Below, one piece after another: positions 5,214 to 6,069 of a stretch of DNA of 6,069 nt. The notes under the pieces were generated by a model that did no database searches, was not told the origin of the DNA, and saw nothing but the letters and a program-made list of their open reading frames with translations. How positions within the stretch are numbered: position 1 is the first letter of the stretch; every line of letters starts with the position of its first letter. The DNA is from Flavobacteriales bacterium UBA5869 (GTDB lineage: Bacteria; Bacteroidota; Bacteroidia; Flavobacteriales_D; Crocinitomicaceae): NCBI GenBank assembly GCA_002432565.1, contig DJFP01000153.1, positions 1 through 6,069 on the forward strand, written 5' to 3'. Position numbers and translations under genes: made by a program.

Positions 5214-5242
5214 AGTTAATCCATTGGTCCAAAAGAGTAGGT

Positions 5243-5809
5243 ATGACAAAAGCAGATTTGCGTCAAAAATATAAAGAGCTGAGGCTTCAGCTTTCTCCCG
5301 GCGAGATAGAAAGGCTTTCCGAGACAATTGTTGAGCAAACATTGACTCATTTTCAGCTTTCTGAAAAAATGATTTCTTTGTTTCTTCCTATTGAAAGACA
5401 ACGGGAAGTAAACACTTATTTGCTTCTTGAGAGAGCACTGGGAATCGGTGCTTCCGTAGCCATTCCGAAAACCAATTTCGAAAGTATGGAAATGCGCCAT
5501 TACCTGTTTGAATCCACCGACCAGCTGGAAGTGAACCAGAAAGGAATTCCCGAACCCAAGAAAGGAAAGGTTATTGCGGCAGACCGGTTCGATATCGTAT
5601 TTGTTCCGCTTTTGGCAGCAGATGTAAAAGGAAACCGGGTTGGTTACGGCAAAGGGTTTTACGATCGTTTCCTGCGTAAATGTGCACCGAACTGTGTTTT
5701 TATCGGACTGCATTACTTCGATCCGGAATCAAAAATAGAAGATGTACTTCCTACAGATATCCGCCTCAATGCCCTGGTAACACCCACAAAGGTCATTCGG
5801 TTTGATTGA
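5243..5809 (+). CDS. 5-formyltetrahydrofolate cyclo-ligase (MTHFS)
   Basis: A 188-residue cytoplasmic enzyme that uses ATP to convert 5-formyltetrahydrofolate to 5,10-methenyltetrahydrofolate, returning the inactive formyl folate to one-carbon metabolism. The N-terminus MTKADLRQKYKELRLQLS is the usual start (Lys and Arg for ATP). Family blocks follow in order: FLPIERQREVNT at 47-58, GIPEP at 101-105, then DIVFVPLLAADVKGNRVGYG and KGFYDRFL at 117-144 (nucleotide- and magnesium-binding GYGKGFYDR), and PTDIRLNALVTPT at 170-182. Length is normal. The frame stays open to a TTG at 5120, but the added 41 codons do not resemble the family, so the ATG at 5243 is chosen; only a weak AGAGTAGG precedes it. 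The gene stands alone between divergent and unrelated neighbours. Confidence 0.95.
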   Translation: MTKADLRQKYKELRLQLSPGEIERLSETIVEQTLTHFQLSEKMISLFLPIERQREVNTYLLLERALGIGASVAIPKTNFESMEMRHYLFESTDQLEVNQKGIPEPKKGKVIAADRFDIVFVPLLAADVKGNRVGYGKGFYDRFLRKCAPNCVFIGLHYFDPESKIEDVLPTDIRLNALVTPTKVIRFD

Positions 5810-5867
5810 ATTTCCACAATATGAATGCTAATTAATTGGTATTGAGTTGAATTATTCGCTTTTTTGG

Positions 5868-5881
5868 TAACAAATTTGTTA
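5868..5881. repeat. Perfect 14-bp AT-rich palindrome
   Basis: TAACAAATTTGTTA reads the same on both strands. It lies 58 bases after the cyclo-ligase stop and 21 bases before the GTG of the last gene, a position fit for an operator. In AT-rich DNA about one such palindrome is expected by chance in a window of this size, so a regulatory role is not established. No intrinsic terminator is visible after the cyclo-ligase gene. Confidence 0.3.
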
Positions 5882-5902
5882 TTCATTGCGTTTAATTTGA
5901 TC

Positions 5903-6069
5903 GTGAAATACTGCATCCTCATTTTGCTGCTTCTTTTTTCGTTTTCGTTTTCGAAAGTCGACCAGCCTTCCTATCGGATCGTTTTTGGTGCGCGTATTTC
6001 TATCGGGGCAAATTCAAGAGTTGTTAGTTTTGTAGCTATGAGGTATTCCAATGACGGCATTCTCCGGGC
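5903..6069 (+). CDS. Exported protein of unknown function, N-terminal part (3' partial)
   Basis: From GTG 5903 the frame is open to the right edge and begins MKYCILILLLLFSFSFS, a classic signal peptide: one lysine, a hydrophobic core of about 13 residues, then KVDQPSYRIVFGARIS. Codons 12-17 are three exact copies of TTTTCG, giving FSFSFS in the hydrophobic core. Cleavage would fall after about residue 17. The visible part of the mature protein has short beta-like stretches (YRIVFGAR, SRVVSFVAMRYS) but no domain can be named from 38 residues. The frame is open back to a TGA at 5843, but no ATG lies in it, so the GTG is preferred although a start within the cut gene cannot be fully excluded. 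Moderate confidence as a gene, none on function. Confidence 0.55.
   Translation, partial: MKYCILILLLLFSFSFSKVDQPSYRIVFGARISIGANSRVVSFVAMRYSNDGILR

Noticed and set aside
5120..5242. TTG-started N-terminal extension of the cyclo-ligase
   Set aside because: The extra 41 residues are not like the family, whose usual N-terminus begins at the ATG 5243; the region carries the leader hairpin.
5216..5713. 165-codon minus-strand open frame
   Set aside because: Antisense to the 5-formyl-THF cyclo-ligase, whose motifs are complete; no recognisable domain.
5713..5922. 69-codon minus-strand frame at the end of the cyclo-ligase
   Set aside because: Covers the antisense of the ligase C-terminus and AT-rich intergenic DNA; no motif.
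1..6069. CRISPR array, tRNA or rRNA gene, integrase or transposase gene
   Set aside because: No regularly spaced repeats, no cloverleaf or rRNA signature and no recombinase motif were seen on either strand.

Overview
The window looks like chromosomal DNA of a Bacteroidota bacterium, most likely from Flavobacteriales (Fluviicola/Crocinitomicaceae-like; a family-level guess from recall, not a search). The clues are an AT-rich composition, the C-terminal part of a secreted protein of type IX secretion style at the left edge, TAnnTTTG-like -7 boxes instead of sigma-70 boxes, little Shine-Dalgarno sequence, and protein variants typical of the phylum.

Layout from left to right. (1) Positions 2-283, plus strand: the last 93 codons of a large surface or secreted protein whose tail resembles a T9SS-associated end domain. 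(2) Positions 295-766, minus strand: a type II toxin-antitoxin pair. The antitoxin is intact, but the RelE/ParE toxin behind it is broken by an internal deletion with a frame change; both conserved ends of the toxin can still be read, in two frames. (3) Positions 849-1615, minus strand: a sigma-70/ECF-type sigma factor overlapping by ATGA a 68-residue protein with one C-terminal membrane anchor. (4) Positions 1690-1758: a 22-bp inverted repeat of REP/MITE style starting exactly at the stop of the next gene. (5) Positions 1758-4585, minus strand: a compact three-gene operon in transcription order SulP anion transporter, beta-carbonic anhydrase, AlkD-type DNA glycosylase, joined by a 4-bp overlap and a 3-bp gap. 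(6) Positions 4633-5067, minus strand: a hypothetical exported or anchored acidic protein with an uncertain start. (7) Positions 5243-5809, plus strand: 5-formyltetrahydrofolate cyclo-ligase behind a leader of about 130 nt. (8) Positions 5903-6069, plus strand: the start of a signal-peptide protein cut by the right edge.

How the genes work together: the transporter and carbonic anhydrase form a bicarbonate/CO2 module (uptake of an inorganic anion, probably bicarbonate, plus CO2-bicarbonate interconversion). The glycosylase shares their transcript, though its biochemical link is not obvious. The sigma factor and its small membrane partner look like a regulatory pair. The toxin-antitoxin locus is in decay. 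There is no convincing sign of a large new system. The observations most worth following are the toxin deletion, the sigma/tail-anchor pair, the repeat, and the bicarbonate-sensing type of carbonic anhydrase beside the transporter. No gene-free stretch exceeds 300 bases; the longest is 5068-5242.
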